The notes beneath the pieces are model-generated. The model did not search any database and had not been told where the DNA came from. It saw only the letters and a program-made list of their open reading frames with translations. A DNA stretch of 64,000 bases from Ferrovum sp. (lineage in GTDB: Bacteria; Pseudomonadota; Gammaproteobacteria; Burkholderiales; Ferrovaceae), in the NCBI GenBank assembly GCA_019456405.1, contig WJXM01000021.1:174068-238067 (forward strand), given 5' to 3'. Of the stretch, positions 63,223 to 64,000 are shown in pieces. Numbering within the stretch: the first letter of the stretch is position 1; each line of letters starts with the position of its first letter. Both the position numbers and the translations under genes were made by a program.

Positions 63223-63963
63223 TTACCGGGTCGTATTTGGGACGCGCGTGTTCCCTTCCGTAGTACGTGGTGCAGTCGCCAAGTAGGTTGCGGCATCGAG
63301 GATGTCCTCGTCGCTCAACTTTTTGGCAATGGCACGCATCATGCCGTAGGGGTCGTTTGCACGACTCTCATCACGCCAGTTGTGCAACTGATTGACCAGA
63401 TAAGTGAACTTTTGTTCCCCGATGACTGGAAAAACAGGCGCAGCACCCCGTCCGTTGTACCCATGGCAAGACATGCAGGCGGAAACCTTGCCGCCTACGC
63501 CATACTTGACCAGGATTTCTCCCTTGTAACGGGTTCCAATGGGTTGTCCTCCATCCTTGATGGCTTGCAAATCTGACAAGTCCTTGGGGTCGAGGGGCAG
63601 GGAATTGACGTAAGCCGAGACATCCCGTCGATCCTGTGGAGTGAGTTGTTGTGCAAACAGGGGCATGACTGCTCCTGCCCCCGATGGGGTTCTCCGGCCT
63701 TCGGCCAGATCCGTCAATTGCTTGACGATATAAGGAAAGCCGAGATTGTTGAGACGGGGTGCCCCCATGGCTTCCATTCCCCATCCTGTGGCTCCATGGC
63801 AGGTCATGCACGCCGGAGCGGCGCCTTTCCCTTCCGTGAAGATCTTTTTGCCGTTGGCTGGGTCGCCGTTCATGACCCCTTCTTCTTCAGCCAGAGCCGT
63901 CATGCTCACCAGAGCCGCGGCCACAGCCAGCCCGGATGTGATCTTAGTGAATGACTTACGCAT
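63223..63963 (-). CDS. Diheme cytochrome c (cytochrome c4 type)
   Basis: 246 residues, about 40 longer than the cytochrome c4 at 58.6 kb. A signal peptide (cleavage near ALA-EEEG) precedes two c domains with heme sites CMTCH (52-56) and CMSCH (163-167). Each CxxCH is followed by the G-x-x-G pattern typical of c4. The ATG has GGAGG upstream. It is separated from the following cytochrome operon by a terminator, so it is probably transcribed alone at higher level. It is a likely periplasmic electron carrier to a terminal oxidase. Confidence 0.88.
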   Translation of the reverse strand: MRKSFTKITSGLAVAAALVSMTALAEEEGVMNGDPANGKKIFTEGKGAAPACMTCHGATGWGMEAMGAPRLNNLGFPYIVKQLTDLAEGRRTPSGAGAVMPLFAQQLTPQDRRDVSAYVNSLPLDPKDLSDLQAIKDGGQPIGTRYKGEILVKYGVGGKVSACMSCHGYNGRGAAPVFPVIGEQKFTYLVNQLHNWRDESRANDPYGMMRAIAKKLSDEDILDAATYLATAPRTTEGNTRVPNTTR

Positions 63964-63976
63964 TTACCCCCCTCCA

Positions 63977-63994
63977 GAATGACATTGAATGACA
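63977..63994. repeat. Short direct repeat upstream of the diheme cytochrome gene
   Basis: GAATGACA occurs at 63977-63984 and again at 63987-63994, a 10-base period, in the region 14-31 bases upstream of the reverse-strand ATG. It could be a pair of half-sites on one DNA face, or chance. Confidence 0.3.
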
Positions 63995-64000
63995 GGACAG

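Noticed and set aside
1..64000. tRNA/rRNA genes, CRISPR arrays, insertion sequences, prophage or defence genes
   Set aside because: None recognised; coding density by conserved genes leaves almost no room, and no repeat arrays or transposase motifs were seen.

Overview
The window is a densely packed bacterial chromosome segment of about 56-57 % G+C, judged by eye, with no gene-free stretch longer than about 150 bases. Gene order and protein types point to a betaproteobacterium: secA-argJ-Nudix/ThiE fusion, scpA-scpB-rluB, dapC-dapD-dapE-prmB, smc-zipA-ligA, the rpsB-tsf-pyrH-frr-uppS-cdsA-dxr-rseP-bamA-skp-lpxD-fabZ-lpxA-lpxB-rnhB run, and leuS-lptE-holA. Several c-type cytochromes and an oxalyl/formyl-CoA gene set would suit a respiratory, possibly chemolithoautotrophic organism. 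An acidophilic iron oxidiser such as Ferrovum is a candidate, but nothing here proves the genus.

Layout. 1-6.0 kb: end of secA, argJ, a Nudix/ThiE-like fusion, then reverse-strand genes for a lipid A acyltransferase and YgfZ. 6.1-10.5 kb: a YgfX-like membrane protein and purL. 10.5-12.2 kb (reverse): parvulin isomerase, BolA and YciB. 12.3-16.6 kb (forward): PHP phosphatase/RNase, trpS, scpA, scpB, rluB. 16.5-21.1 kb (reverse): queF-dapC-dapD-dapE-prmB. 21.1-29.1 kb (forward): smc, zipA-like, ligA, galU, def. 29.1-32.5 kb (reverse): map and glnD. 32.6-47.4 kb (forward): a long translation, isoprenoid and envelope-biogenesis series from rpsB to a SpoU-type rRNA methyltransferase.

The least conventional part is 47.4-52.3 kb. 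A beta-hydroxyacid dehydrogenase lies upstream of a promoter-led cluster. That cluster holds a ThDP enzyme of the oxalyl-CoA decarboxylase / 2-hydroxyacyl-CoA lyase type, a clear formyl-CoA:oxalate CoA-transferase, and a free-standing formyltransferase resembling the 10-formyl-THF hydrolase domain of ALDH1L1. Together they could convert oxalate, or glycolate, through formyl-CoA into the folate C1 pool. That function is inferred.

52.3-56.3 kb carries leuS-lptE-holA (reverse). This LeuS lacks the leucine-specific insertion next to KMSKS. uvrD follows at 56.4-58.5 kb. The last 5.4 kb is respiratory: cytochrome c4, a GT-C-like membrane protein and a 66-residue membrane protein on the forward strand. 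On the reverse strand are a diheme cytochrome, a terminator, a membrane-anchored monoheme cytochrome, a short CcoN/NorB-like protein, a thioredoxin-fold lipoprotein and an unknown membrane protein.

No tRNA, rRNA, insertion sequence, phage gene or CRISPR array was seen. Many neighbours overlap by ATGA, so translational coupling is the rule.
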